Assembly (NCBI RefSeq): GCF_002005165.1
Contig: NZ_CP019699.1
Location: forward strand, 3,038,001 to 3,102,000
Source of the DNA: Novibacillus thermophilus
Lineage (GTDB): Bacteria > Bacillota > Bacilli > Thermoactinomycetales > Novibacillaceae
DNA: 64,000 nucleotides
Direction of reading: 5' to 3'
The translations under genes were made by a program, and so were the position numbers. A model generated the notes under the pieces. The model searched no databases. It saw only the letters and a program-made list of their open reading frames with translations, and was not told where the DNA came from. Shown one piece after another: positions 9,353-18,966 of the stretch (position 1 is its first letter; each line of letters begins with the position of its first letter).

Positions 9353-10131
9353 TGCATCACATCCTTTACACCGCGTTTGTGTTCTGCAATCATTCGGTTT
9401 AAAGCACTCATCGCTTCTGCCAGTCCCCCCACTTCGTCTATGAGACGGTACTTGACAGCATCTGCCCCGATGATATTCGTGCCGATGTCTCGTGTCAGTT
9501 CTCCCGTGGTAAACATGAGCTCTTTAAACTTCGCCTCCGTAATGTTGGAATGCTGCGTGACAAACTTGACGACACGGTCTTGCATTTTATCCAAGTATTC
9601 AAACGTCTGGGGAACCCCGATGACGAGGCCGCTTAACCGGATGGGGTGAATGGTCATCGTCGCCGTCTCGGCAATGAAACTGCGATCGGCTGAGACGGCA
9701 ATGGGCACGCCGATACTGTGACCACCTCCCAACACGAGCGTGACAGTCGGTTTCGACATGGACGCAATCATCTCTGCTATTGCGAGACCGGCTTCAACAT
9801 CTCCGCCGACAGTGTTCAACGCGACTAAAATGCCCTCAATTTTAGGATTTTGTTCAGCTGCCACGATCTGCGGAATAATGTGTTCGTATTTAGTGGTCTT
9901 GTTTTGCGGCGGCAATACGACATGCCCTTCAATTTGACCGACGATGGACAGACAGTGTATATTCGTTTCCACCGTCGGTACATTCGTCTGCCCTAGTTGT
10001 TGAATTGTGTTGATGACATTTTTTTTGGGCTCCTGGCTATTAGGCTGTGCAGGATTTGGAGCGTTTGGCTGAGGTGTGTCCGGCTGCTGGGGAGACGGTT
10101 GCCCAGGGTTAAAGTCGTTTTGATTTTCCAT
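9349..10131 (-). CDS. tepA: ClpP-family serine protease, translocation-enhancing protein TepA
   Basis: The 260-residue protein has a Pro/Gln/Asn-rich N-terminus (about 7-37) and then a ClpP/crotonase-type fold. The loop LGGGHSIG places the likely catalytic Ser at 139, and TMTIHPIR gives His162. TepA in B. subtilis (YmfB) was reported to help preprotein translocation, and related proteins degrade spore small acid-soluble proteins. The start ATG at 10131 was chosen because it lies ten bases after GGAGG, while the upstream ATG at 10140 sits on the ribosome site. It is cotranscribed with ylzJ and normally directly follows rnjB, but here an islet intervenes. Confidence 0.9.
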   Translation of the reverse strand: MENQNDFNPGQPSPQQPDTPQPNAPNPAQPNSQEPKKNVINTIQQLGQTNVPTVETNIHCLSIVGQIEGHVVLPPQNKTTKYEHIIPQIVAAEQNPKIEGILVALNTVGGDVEAGLAIAEMIASMSKPTVTLVLGGGHSIGVPIAVSADRSFIAETATMTIHPIRLSGLVIGVPQTFEYLDKMQDRVVKFVTQHSNITEAKFKELMFTTGELTRDIGTNIIGADAVKYRLIDEVGGLAEAMSALNRMIAEHKRGVKDVMQ

Positions 10132-10273
10132 GTAACGCATCCCTCCTGCCAGTAGTATGTGTCCGTTAAGTGTGGATTATAGAAATGAAGTGAGAAGATT
10201 GAATCCCACGGCCCTTTCGCAGGTTTTCCGCTAGATGTAACGTTTTCATGACCATTTCAGTTGGGCGAACAGC

Positions 10274-10378
10274 TTACAAATGGAGTGGATACAAAAGGCG
10301 TCCAAGATTCCAAAAGAACGCCGCAACCGCTCCAAAACCAGTCCAAATGGAATAGATGCAAAGTCCGGCCCCGATACC
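10274..10378 (-). pseudogene. Possible remnant of a small multidrug resistance (SMR) transporter gene
   Basis: One minus-strand frame encodes GIGAGLCIYSIWTGFGAVAAF and then a stop at 10274. The segment YSIWTGFGAVAAF resembles the SMR/SugE signature YAIWTGIGAVGA, and a neighbouring frame continues with GILDAF, close to the family's GILFF. No start, first helix or intact frame exists. It lies directly downstream of the broken amidohydrolase gene. The rest of the gap 10132-10402 shows nothing else. Confidence 0.3.
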
Positions 10379-10402
10379 GTGAAAAATGCTCTCGAGCGTC
10401 CT

Positions 10403-12093
10403 TTATTTTTCGTACACCACTTCTCCGCCAACGACAGTTGTAAGGACGTTTATGTCTTTTAGTTGTTGTTCCGGAATTTTCATAAGATCTCTGTCAATGA
10501 CAACAAAGTCGGCAAGCTTGTCGGCCTCTAAAGACCCTTTTTTCTCCTCTTCAAAACTTCCTTTAGCTGCCCATATCGTAAAGGCCCTCAAGGCTTCTTC
10601 TCTCGTCATTTTCTCCTCCGGATACCAGCCTCCAGCCGGTTCTCCATCACGGTCCATCCTTGTGACAGCCGCGTAAATTCCGTGGAAAGGATTGACTAAT
10701 TCCACCGGGGCATCTGATCCCCGACGATGTAAGAACCGGCATCCAACACCTTGCGCCACGCGTACGAATACTTAATGCGTTTAGGTCCAACCCGATCTTC
10801 GGCCATATTTTTGTCCGAGGTGGCGTGCACCGGCTGCATAGAAGGAATGATTCCAAGCTCGGCTATACGCCTAATTTCGTCAGCGGTCGCCACTTGGAAA
10901 TGTTCGATTTTCCAACGGTGATCGTCGAGCGGATCTTCCTTCAGCACCTTTTCATACGTGTTAATCGTTTGAAGAATCGCGCCATCGCCAATGGCATGTG
11001 TGGCCACTTGCCAGCCATGTTTACGAGCTTCCTTGACTAATCGGTACAATTCCTCATCTGTAAATCGATAATTGCCTTTATGGCCCGGCCGATCGTGATA
11101 GTCCTCCAAAAGGGCTGCACTGCGAGATCCTAGAGACCCATCACCCATGAGTTTGATGGACCTGACTGTAAAACGGTCTCCGTACAAACCGATTTCGGGC
11201 CCTTTTTGATAGTAATGGACGAGACTTTCCCCCGTTTCTCCACCTGTTCCGCTGGCAACCATCACATTTAATCTGACTTTTAAACGTCCGTCCTCGTACA
11301 AGCGCTTTATTTCTTCTATGTCATCTAAATGGGAACCGGCATCTGTTGCACTCGTGATTCCATTGGAAAATAGTTCCTCCTGGGCTTTTAAAAGCCCGTC
11401 TTTTACACGTTCCGAACTGTAAGGAGGAATTTGGGATGTAACCGGCTCTTCTGCCGTATCAATCAGGATGCCAGTCGGTTCCCCATCGGTATCTCGAATA
11501 ACCTCACCTCCTGTGGGATCAGGCGTGTGTTCAGTTATTCCTCCTATTTCAAGGGCTTTTGAGTTCACCCAGACAGAGTGTCCATCCACTCTCGTTAGCA
11601 CAACCGGGTTGTGAGGCGCAATGGCATCAAGCTCTTCTTTGGTCGGAAATTTTTTCTCTTCCCAAAGTTCGTGGTTCCAACCGCGACCTAAAATCCACTC
11701 TCCCGGATCTCGACGGCCGACTTCTTCTTTCACCATGTTCAATATCTCTTCCTTCGTTTTGTTAAAACCGTCAATTTGAATTAAATTCCGCGCCATGCCA
11801 GGAAAATGCAAATGTCCATCGTTCAACCCTGGTATGACCGTTTTTTCATTTAGGTCTATCACTTCCGTGTCGGAACCTATATATGGCTCCACTTCTTCAT
11901 CACTACCGACATAGACGAGTTTTTGGCCTTTGATGGCCATTGCACTTGCTTTTGAAAATTCATGATCAACCGTATAAATATTTCCATTTACATAAACCGT
12001 TTCAGCCTCTTTCTGCCTGTCGGCGTCAGATACACATCCGTTTAATATTAAAAAAGTAATAGTCATCAAAACAACTGCCAACTTTTTGGCCAC
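10403..12093 (-). pseudogene. YtcJ-like amidohydrolase lipoprotein, frameshifted
   Basis: The reading frame encodes a secreted lipoprotein amidohydrolase of about 560 residues. The signal peptide ends in LILNGC with lipobox Cys20, and the metal-dependent hydrolase domain has DGHLHF and THAIGDGA. The frame ends early at 10696 (GDQMPRWN), while the missing end (GSDAPVELVNPFHGIY to GGEVVYEK) continues in the next frame to 10403. Adding one G to the run at 10719-10722 restores YIVGGSDAPVEL. It may therefore be a real pseudogene or an assembly error. Substrate unknown. GTG 12093 follows GGAGGACACTAG. The gene interrupts the conserved rnjB-tepA pair and has very AT-rich upstream DNA. Confidence 0.8.
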
Positions 12094-12106
12094 CTAGTGT
12101 CCTCCT

Positions 12107-12180
12107 TTGTCACTTAATGTTGAACTTTTATATATTATATTTAATATTTTAATTATATATGATATTGTAAATCACATGAT
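12107..12180. other. Very AT-rich upstream segment of the amidohydrolase gene
   Basis: Nearly the whole stretch is A and T (for example TTATATATTATATTTAATAT), unlike the surrounding DNA. It holds two minus-strand TATAAT hexamers and probably the promoter of the amidohydrolase gene. Together with the broken synteny it suggests acquired DNA. Confidence 0.5.
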
Positions 12181-12226
12181 GTTGTGCACCGTTGCCGAGT
12201 TTAGTGACAAGGAAATCTTTGTCTCG

Positions 12227-12269
12227 AAAAAAAAGAGCCACAAACCCTTTAGTCGCAAAGGCTTGTGGC
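12227..12269 (-). terminator. Rho-independent terminator of rnjB
   Basis: On the minus strand GCCACAAGCCTTTG pairs with the downstream arm ending GGGTTTGTGGC (stem 12237-12269) and is followed by a run of eight T. The rnjB stop is 15 bases upstream. Confidence 0.85.
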
Positions 12270-12283
12270 ACTACCGTGTCCGG

Positions 12284-13957
12284 TTACACTTCCATGATGA
12301 TGGGCAAAATCATCGGACGGCGGCGCGTTTTTTCGTACAAATACCTTCCTAACTCTTCACGAACGCTCGTCTTCAGGGAAGCCCATTCGTTCACATTGTC
12401 ATCCATACACTTTTCCAGTGTCTCACTTACAATCTCGTTCGCTTCTTCCAGCAGTTTCTCGGACTCTCGGACGTAAACAAATCCGCGGGAAATAATGTCT
12501 GGTCCCGACAGGATCGTGCCTTTTTGCTTGCTCAATGTGACGACAACGACTAAAATTCCGTCTTGTGACAAAAGTTTGCGGTCTCGTAGTACAATGTTTC
12601 CAACATCTCCTACCCCAAGTCCGTCAATTAATATGTTCCCTGTGGGCAGTTTGGGCCCGAAACGCGCCCCGTCTTTCGTAATTTCGACTGAGTCACCGAT
12701 ATCACAAATAAATACATTTTCTGGCTTTACTCCAGTGGATTCTGCGAGTTGGGCATGAACACGTAACATACGGTATTCCCCGTGGATAGGAATAAAGTAC
12801 TTCGGTTTCATTAAGTTGAGCATGAGCTTTAAATCTTCCTGACTGCCGTGTCCCGAAACGTGGACACTGTGTGCACCACCTGAACTGTATACGACATTCG
12901 CTCCTAGACGGAACAGTTGGTCCACCGTTCGCGCAACGTACTTTTCATTACCCGGAATCGGGGTCGCCGCAATAATGACGGTGTCCCCGGGCATGATTTC
13001 AAATTTCCGGTGCGAGCCAGAAGCCATGCGCGCCAAAGCAGACATACGCTCTCCCTGGCTTCCTGTCGACAAAATGACAACTTCGTGAGCCGGCAACCGA
13101 TTCACTTCATCAGGCTCTATCAGTATGCCGTCCGGAACGCGCAAGTAACCGAGTTCAATCCCTATGTTGACGACGTTGACCATACTTCTTCCGATAATGC
13201 ACACTTTGCGGTGGTTTTTTTCCGCCGCGTCGATCACTTGTTGCACACGGTGCATATTCGAAGCAAACGTTGCAACGATAATGCGCTGTGTCGCTTTGTG
13301 GAATACGTCATTGATCGCTTCACCGACGTCCTTTTCTGACCCGGTAAAGCCTGGACGTTCGGCGTTGGTGCTGTCTGAAAGCAGACACAGTACACCCCGT
13401 TCGCCAATTTGGGCCATTTTGTAGTAGTCAGCGTATTGACCGTTCACGGGCGTTTGATCAAATTTGAAATCGCCGGTGTGCACGATTGTGCCGACAGACG
13501 TCTCCAAACAGATACCCACGCTGTCCGGTATACTGTGGTTCGTCTTGAAAAACGTGGCCGTCAGTCTGCCCAACTTAACTTTAGATTCGCTGTTAACTAA
13601 AATGCGCTTTGTCCCATTTAACATATTGGCTTCCCGCAATTTATTTTCCAGCAAGCCAAGTGTTAACTTCGTACCGTAGACGGGAACGTTCAATTCTTTT
13701 AACACATACGGCAACGCGCCAATGTGGTCTTCGTGCCCGTGTGTAATTAAAATTCCCCGAACCCGTTCCTTATTTTCCACGAGGTACGTAATGTCCGGAA
13801 TGACAACGTCGATGCCAAGCATCTCTTCTTCCGGAAACATAATACCGCAATCGATGACCACGATATCTTTCCCGTCTTCCACGACGTACATGTTCTTCCC
13901 AATCTCGCCCAAACCACCGAGAGCAAATATCCTCACGCTCTCTTTTTGTTTGGACAA
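12284..13957 (-). CDS. rnjB: Ribonuclease J (RnjB by synteny)
   Basis: RNase J is a metallo-beta-lactamase/beta-CASP nuclease with endo- and 5'-exoribonuclease activity in mRNA decay. The 557-residue length matches the family. The zinc motif THGHEDH is present near residue 75, with IVATFASNMHR and the beta-CASP segments STGSQGE and HVSGHG after it. The start TTG at 13957 follows AAGGAG and gives MSKQKESVRIFALGGLGEIG, as in homologues; the longer frame adds unrelated residues. The gene follows dapA as in B. subtilis rnjB (ymfA), which is why RnjB rather than RnjA is chosen. It has its own promoter and terminator. Confidence 0.93.
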   Translation of the reverse strand: MSKQKESVRIFALGGLGEIGKNMYVVEDGKDIVVIDCGIMFPEEEMLGIDVVIPDITYLVENKERVRGILITHGHEDHIGALPYVLKELNVPVYGTKLTLGLLENKLREANMLNGTKRILVNSESKVKLGRLTATFFKTNHSIPDSVGICLETSVGTIVHTGDFKFDQTPVNGQYADYYKMAQIGERGVLCLLSDSTNAERPGFTGSEKDVGEAINDVFHKATQRIIVATFASNMHRVQQVIDAAEKNHRKVCIIGRSMVNVVNIGIELGYLRVPDGILIEPDEVNRLPAHEVVILSTGSQGERMSALARMASGSHRKFEIMPGDTVIIAATPIPGNEKYVARTVDQLFRLGANVVYSSGGAHSVHVSGHGSQEDLKLMLNLMKPKYFIPIHGEYRMLRVHAQLAESTGVKPENVFICDIGDSVEITKDGARFGPKLPTGNILIDGLGVGDVGNIVLRDRKLLSQDGILVVVVTLSKQKGTILSGPDIISRGFVYVRESEKLLEEANEIVSETLEKCMDDNVNEWASLKTSVREELGRYLYEKTRRRPMILPIIMEV

Positions 13958-14025
13958 GTGAAAACATCTCCTTACATCTATTCGATTGTCGCCACAAAAA
14001 ACCGCACATATGTCACTTAACATGC

Positions 14026-14055
14026 ATTATACCCCAAACCGGGTGACAAAAGCAA
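14026..14055 (-). promoter_or_regulatory. Probable rnjB promoter
   Basis: TTGCTT (14050-14055) and a perfect TATAAT (14026-14031) lie 18 bases apart on the minus strand, about 70 bases before the rnjB start and just after the dapA terminator. Confidence 0.5.
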
Positions 14056-14082
14056 ATGCTTCGGGACGAAAGAGCGACAAGG

Positions 14083-14126
14083 ACTAAAAAACCACCAGAA
14101 TGTCGAGTTTGCGACATTCCCGGTGG
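14083..14126 (-). terminator. Rho-independent terminator of the dap/asd/spoVF cluster
   Basis: A stem of about 14 bp (GGAATGTCG arm at 14112-14126 with CGACATTC arm at 14092-14105) is followed by six T on the minus strand. It lies downstream of dapA. Confidence 0.9.
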
Positions 14127-14168
14127 CAAGGATCACTCAAGTTTCCCGTGTATCATTCTCCGCTTTGT

Positions 14169-15047
14169 CTATTCCAACTTTATGTCTTTCACCAGTTCCG
14201 TCACGACTCTTTTCTCTTCTTCACCCATTTCAACAAGGGGGAGACGAACGCTCGGTCTGCCGTATCCCAGCTCGGCCAACGCCTGTTTGACCGGTACGGG
14301 ATTGGGAGCTACAAACATCCCTTCAAATACGTCGATCCACTTCTCGTGCAAAGAACGGGCCTTCTCTGTGTCACCGTCGACGAAGGCGTCAATCATGTCT
14401 TTGATTTCTGATCCAATAATGTGGCTTGCGACACTGACCACACCGTGTGCCCCTAATGCTAACAGCGGCAACGTGTTTTTGTCATCGCCACTGTACAGGC
14501 GGAAGTCTTCAGGGGTTCTCTTCACGATCTCCATTGCTTGCACAAAGTCGCCGCTCGCTTCTTTTACAGACGTAATGTTAGGTATTTTTGCCAAACGAGC
14601 AACTGTGTCCGCTGTCAAGTTGGTTCCCGTTCTTCCGGGAACGTTGTAGAGCATGATCGGCAAATCCGTGGCCTCTGCCACAGTGCGAAAATGCCGGTAC
14701 ATCCCTTCTTGTGACGGTTTGTTATAGTACGGAGTGACGAGCATAATCCCGTCGACGCCGCATTCAGAAGCCTGTTTTGTCAACTCCAGCGACGCCTGCG
14801 TCGAATTGCTTCCCGTTCCTGCTATGACCGCCGCCCGGCCGTCCGTGACTTTCACCACGTGTCGAATCAGGGCGATTTTCTCCTCCGACGATAGCGTTGG
14901 TGATTCTCCCGTCGTCCCGGCAACGACGAGGCCGTCGCTGCCGCTCTGGATCAGCATTTCTGTTATGTGCGTCACTTCGTCAAAATCAATGTCTCCCTTT
15001 TCGTCAAATGGCGTGACCATGGCAGTTAACAATCTTCCAAATTCCAA
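14169..15047 (-). CDS. dapA: 4-Hydroxy-tetrahydrodipicolinate synthase
   Basis: DapA condenses aspartate semialdehyde with pyruvate, feeding both lysine/diaminopimelate and spore dipicolinate synthesis. The 292-residue protein has the aldolase motif GTTGESPTL, Tyr134 in MLYNVPGRT and the Schiff-base Lys162 in TSVKEASGD. The start TTG at 15047 follows GGGAGG by eight bases and gives MEFGRLLTAMVTPFD, the usual N-terminus. It lies downstream of dapG and asd in the same direction, so it makes one pathway unit with spoVFAB, which uses the DapA product. Confidence 0.97.
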   Translation of the reverse strand: MEFGRLLTAMVTPFDEKGDIDFDEVTHITEMLIQSGSDGLVVAGTTGESPTLSSEEKIALIRHVVKVTDGRAAVIAGTGSNSTQASLELTKQASECGVDGIMLVTPYYNKPSQEGMYRHFRTVAEATDLPIMLYNVPGRTGTNLTADTVARLAKIPNITSVKEASGDFVQAMEIVKRTPEDFRLYSGDDKNTLPLLALGAHGVVSVASHIIGSEIKDMIDAFVDGDTEKARSLHEKWIDVFEGMFVAPNPVPVKQALAELGYGRPSVRLPLVEMGEEEKRVVTELVKDIKLE

Positions 15048-15088
15048 TAGGTATCCCTCCCTTGAGGTTGTCCTCACGACGTTTCCAT

Positions 15089-16318
15089 CTATTTAACAAA
15101 GCGTACTTTGTGCAATTCAAACTTTCGGTGAAGAGCTCGGACGGCACGCTCCATATCGGCTCCGTTTACGAGGACCCAGATGGTTGTATGCGAATCGGCA
15201 GACTGCAGTATCGGAATCTCTTCTTGTGTCAAGGCTTCTACAATGTTCGCCATCACGCCAGGGACGCCGGCAATGCCCGCTCCCACCGTCGACACTTTGG
15301 CGCAACCCGGCAAGCAAGTCGGTGTGTAGCCCATGTCACTTAATATGGACTGGGCCCGCTCCGCCACGTGATCGAAAACAGTATAAGCGACACTGCTGGG
15401 ATTCACGTTAATAAAGTCCACACTGATGTCGTTTTCTGCCATGGCCTTAAACACTTTTAAGTGCATGTCGTAATCGTCGTCACTCGTGTTCAGTTTAATT
15501 TGAGTGACTCCGGGAACTTGCGTAATGCCGGTGATGAGCCGGTCATTCACTTCCCCAACCCGGCTCATTTCATTTAAATTCGTCACGAGTGTTCCAACAC
15601 CGTCGGACATTGTCGAACGCACGCGGATGGGAACGTTCTTCTGCATTGCGATTTCTACGGCCCGGGGATGAATCACTTTGGCTCCCTGGAAGGCTAAATT
15701 GCTAATTTCTGCATACGTGACGGTGTGCAGCGGTGCCGCGTCTTCCACGATACGCGGATCTGCGGTCATAATTCCGTCTACGTCGGTAAAAATGTCGACG
15801 TATTCGGCGCCCAGTCCGACACCAAGTGCGGTAGCCGTCGTATCGCTTCCGCCGCGACCTAAAGTCGTCACCTCTCCATCTGCAGTCTGACCTTGAAATC
15901 CGGTCACGATGACGACAGGGACCCGCTCTAACTCTTCCTTGACCCTTTTCGGATTGACAGTGAGAATTTGGGCGTTGCTGAAATCGCCGTTTGTCAGGAT
16001 CCCCGCCTGTCCCCCGGTAAGGACGACGTTGCCAATGTCCTTTTCTTTAAGCATGCTGGACAGAGTAGTCGCAGAAATGATTTCCCCGCAACTGAGCAGC
16101 AGGTCCATTTCACGTGGATTCAAACCTCGACCATTGTGCTCGATCCAATCTAAAAAAGTGTCCGTCGCGTACGGATCTCCCTTTCGCCCCATGGCCGAAA
16201 CGACGACGACCACTTTATATTGTGCATCTATCGCGTTTTGGATGTGATGGACGACCCGTCGACGCAATTCGCGTGTCTTGAGAGACGTTCCCCCGAATTT
16301 TTGGACCAGTATTCTCAT
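15089..16318 (-). CDS. dapG: Aspartate kinase I
   Basis: Aspartokinase phosphorylates aspartate at the head of the lysine, methionine and threonine pathway. The 409-residue protein begins MRILVQKFGGTSL and has the kinase motifs GRGGSDTTA and FTDVDGI, then two C-terminal ACT domains (about 260-405, including DYDMHLKVFKAMAENDISVDFI). The position between asd and dapA matches B. subtilis dapG, the diaminopimelate-sensitive isozyme. The 42-base gap to dapA suggests cotranscription. Confidence 0.95.
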   Translation of the reverse strand: MRILVQKFGGTSLKTRELRRRVVHHIQNAIDAQYKVVVVVSAMGRKGDPYATDTFLDWIEHNGRGLNPREMDLLLSCGEIISATTLSSMLKEKDIGNVVLTGGQAGILTNGDFSNAQILTVNPKRVKEELERVPVVIVTGFQGQTADGEVTTLGRGGSDTTATALGVGLGAEYVDIFTDVDGIMTADPRIVEDAAPLHTVTYAEISNLAFQGAKVIHPRAVEIAMQKNVPIRVRSTMSDGVGTLVTNLNEMSRVGEVNDRLITGITQVPGVTQIKLNTSDDDYDMHLKVFKAMAENDISVDFINVNPSSVAYTVFDHVAERAQSILSDMGYTPTCLPGCAKVSTVGAGIAGVPGVMANIVEALTQEEIPILQSADSHTTIWVLVNGADMERAVRALHRKFELHKVRFVK

Positions 16319-16335
16319 TGAACCGTCCCCAATAA

Positions 16336-17364
16336 CTAGTTTACGAGAAGTTCTGCGATTTGTACCGTGTTCGAAGCAGCGCCTTTCATCAAGTTATCCG
16401 ACACAACCCACATGTTGAGGGCGCGCGCGTTAGCGAGGTCACGACGCAAACGGCCGACGAAAACATCCCGTTTCCCTTCTGCTCCGATGGGCATCGGGTA
16501 CAGTTGTTGCTCCAAGTCGTCTACAAGAGTCACACCGTCCGCATCGCGAAGCTGTTGTCTCACGTCTTCCAACTGAAAATCCCGTTCCAGCTCAACATAT
16601 ATCGATTCCGCATGCCCACTTACGACCGGAATTCTGACACACGTGGCAGTCACTTGAATCGATTCGTCCCCAAATATTTTTTTGGTCTCCCTCACCATCT
16701 TCATTTCTTCCAGTGTATATCCGTTCTCATCTGGAACGTCTATTTGGGGAATGGCATTAAACGCCATCTGAAAGTGTTTATTCAATTTCCCGACAGGCAA
16801 TTGCTGTGGGTCAAACGGTTCACCGTTCAACACTGCACGGCTTTGATCCAGCAGTTCTTTCACTGCGTTCGCCCCTGCTCCGGAAACTGCTTGATACGTC
16901 GACACAATGAGACGCTTGAAACCGTAATAATCGTACAACGCCTTAAGGGCTACGACCATTTGAATCGTAGAACAGTTAGGATTAGAAATAATTCCCTGAT
17001 GTTCCCGAATCTTTTCACTGTTAACTTCCGGAACGACGAGGGGAACGTTCGGGTCCATGCGGAATGCGTTCGTATTGTCGACACAGACGGCCCCGTGTTC
17101 GACAGCGTGGGGCACGAGTTGTTTACTCACACTGCCGCCGGCACTGAACAAAGCAATATCCACCCCGCGAAATGCGTCCGGAGTGGCTTCTTCGACAACA
17201 ATGCTTTCGTTTTTAAACGTCACGGTCTTCCCTGCTGAACGTTTGGAAGCCAGACACTTCAAATTTTTGACTGGAAAATCTTTCGCTTCCAATTCACGAA
17301 TAATTTTTTCCCCAACTGCTCCTGTTGCTCCTACGACAGCTACGTTCACAGTTTTGTTACTCAC
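16336..17364 (-). CDS. asd: Aspartate-semialdehyde dehydrogenase
   Basis: Asd reduces aspartyl phosphate with NADPH. The 342-residue protein has the nucleotide loop GATGAVG (12-18), the catalytic Cys131 in NPNCSTIQ and the substrate-binding region VRIPVVSGHAE with its His. GTG at 17364 follows GAGGAGGAAAGA, so it is preferred over the longer ATG frame. It lies 58 bases after spoVFB and 17 bases before dapG in one transcriptional direction. Confidence 0.97.
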   Translation of the reverse strand: MSNKTVNVAVVGATGAVGEKIIRELEAKDFPVKNLKCLASKRSAGKTVTFKNESIVVEEATPDAFRGVDIALFSAGGSVSKQLVPHAVEHGAVCVDNTNAFRMDPNVPLVVPEVNSEKIREHQGIISNPNCSTIQMVVALKALYDYYGFKRLIVSTYQAVSGAGANAVKELLDQSRAVLNGEPFDPQQLPVGKLNKHFQMAFNAIPQIDVPDENGYTLEEMKMVRETKKIFGDESIQVTATCVRIPVVSGHAESIYVELERDFQLEDVRQQLRDADGVTLVDDLEQQLYPMPIGAEGKRDVFVGRLRRDLANARALNMWVVSDNLMKGAASNTVQIAELLVN

Positions 17365-17421
17365 TCTTTCCTCCTCCTGCACCCGGGAAAACCGAGCACA
17401 CGCCAATTCTTTTACCTTCTA

Positions 17422-18024
17422 TTATGAGGGTAAGTAGCGGAATTTTTCAACCACTAACGGTTGAATTTGTTTTCCATGCATGGCTTCCCAGCACGTCTCC
17501 GGTATGAGTTCCATTCTCGATACGAGAGAATTCGGCTTCGTCTCTGGCGAGTCCTGCCCAAACGGGACAAAATAAACGTTTTTTGCCGCGAGCAGTTTCG
17601 CCAAATTCTGAGCATTTAATCCGAGGGCATCGTTTGTCGAAATGGCAACGACAAGGGGGCGACCATTCCGCATCGTCGCTTTGGCCGCCATTAACACCGG
17701 ACTTTCTGTCAGAGCGTTGGCCAGTTTTGACAGAGAGTTGCCGGTACACGGAGCGACGAGCATCACATCGAGACGCTTACTCGGTCCGAGAGGTTCCGCT
17801 TCCGGAATGGTTGAAATAATGTCTTGCCCGGTAATATCGCGAATTTTTTGCAACCACATTTTCGCTTCCCCGAATTTTGAGTCGACATTTGCCACTGTGT
17901 AAGAAACGACGGGAATGACTTCCGCTCCAAGGTCGACTAATCGCTGCATTTGCGGCAACACTTGATCGTGGGTACAGTGAGACCCTGTCAGTCCGAAGCC
18001 GACCGTTTTTCCAGCAAAGTTCAC
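17422..18024 (-). CDS. spoVFB: Dipicolinate synthase subunit B
   Basis: SpoVFB (DpaB, 200 residues) is a flavoprotein-like subunit that with SpoVFA makes dipicolinic acid in the mother cell during sporulation. It has VGFGLTGSHCTHD at the start, and the flavoprotein-family motif PCTGNSLSKLANALTESP. The GTG start at 18024 overlaps the spoVFA stop by four bases, so the subunits are coupled. Homologues have the same length. Confidence 0.95.
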   Translation of the reverse strand: MNFAGKTVGFGLTGSHCTHDQVLPQMQRLVDLGAEVIPVVSYTVANVDSKFGEAKMWLQKIRDITGQDIISTIPEAEPLGPSKRLDVMLVAPCTGNSLSKLANALTESPVLMAAKATMRNGRPLVVAISTNDALGLNAQNLAKLLAAKNVYFVPFGQDSPETKPNSLVSRMELIPETCWEAMHGKQIQPLVVEKFRYLPS

Positions 18025-18919
18025 GACGCTCCCTCCTGTTGACGAATCTGTTCTTGTATTAACTGGGACAAAGTGACCGCAAGAATTCTTCCTGCTGTCT
18101 TAGGAGCGACAATCCCGGGTAAACTGGGAGCGAGCATAGCTTTAATTCCCCGTTTTTCTGCGTAGCGAAAGTCAGTGCCTCCGGGTTTGGATGCTAAATC
18201 GATGATGAGTGTATGACCCGGCATTTGCTTGATCACTTCAGCCGTCACAACGTGCGCGGGAACCGTATTGAACACGATGTCGGCATCCCGCACGTGAGAG
18301 GCAAGGTGATCCGTATAAAACGGGCCGAGCCTCATTTCGTCTGCCCGGGCAAAATGTTCCGACTTTCTAACGCCGACACGAACGTGAGCCCCTAACGCTT
18401 TCAACGTTCTCGACAAGGTGAGCCCGACCCTGCCCAGGCCGAGAACGACGACAGTCGAACCGTGAAGCGTAATATTCGTGTGTTGAATCGCCATCATGAG
18501 TGCCCCTTCGACTGTCGGGATGGAGTTGTAGATGGCGACATCATCCCGCTCTAAAAGCTCTACAAGCTTGATCCCACGACGTTGACAGAGATTGTGCAGG
18601 TAAGGTTTTGCCATACCAGTGTAAATGGTGCACGTTTCAGAGAGAGGCATCATCCAGTCGTTGGTGAGGCGAATTTTTTTGAGGTAAAAATGCTTTCAAC
18701 ATAACCATTTTCATCCGTTCCGACGATAGGCAGCACGAGGACGTCGAGCGTCTGTCTGATTTCCGGTGTTAAATCTCCTTTGCGAGTCCCGCTAAATTCG
18801 CTGTCCAAATTGTCAAAACCCATTAGATACACAGTGGCATCCTGTTCGATGCAGTGCTTGATAATTTCCAGCTGGCGGGCATCTCCCCCAATGAAGGCAA
18901 TTTGAACCCCAGTGAGCAT
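18021..18919 (-). pseudogene. spoVFA: Dipicolinate synthase subunit A, frame broken in an A/T run
   Basis: The two halves encode a complete SpoVFA of about 299 residues. The first frame (18919 to about 18675) begins MLTGVQIAFIGGDARQLEII. The second carries LERDDVAIYNSIPTVEGA, the NAD-binding VVVLGLGRVGLT and GLPGIVAPKTAGRIL. They are joined when one base is added to the seven-T run at 18674-18680 (AAA AAA ATT on the coding strand), giving TSKKIRLTNDWMMPL. The gene is essential for dipicolinate and everything else is conserved, so I suspect sequence error over true loss. ATG 18919 follows AAGGAGC by eight bases. A sigma-K-like promoter precedes it. Confidence 0.85.
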
Positions 18920-18966
18920 TGGATGCGCTCCTTTCTGGCTTTGGCAGGCGATCACTTTTGATACTC

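Noticed and set aside
10403-10759. A separate small gene for the end of the amidohydrolase
   Set aside because: The residues continue the family directly across the frame change, and no ribosome site precedes this frame.
12107-12180. AT-rich stretch as a replication or integration origin
   Set aside because: No DnaA box cluster, repeats or neighbouring replication gene; promoter-like sequence is enough to explain it.
14056-14649. Open frame of 197 codons on the plus strand opposite dapA
   Set aside because: Covers the dapA terminator and coding region and lacks family resemblance.
16360-17238. Long open frame of 292 codons on the plus strand opposite asd
   Set aside because: It is the mirror of a highly conserved gene and its protein has no recognisable fold or motif. 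High-GC-skewed third positions create such frames.
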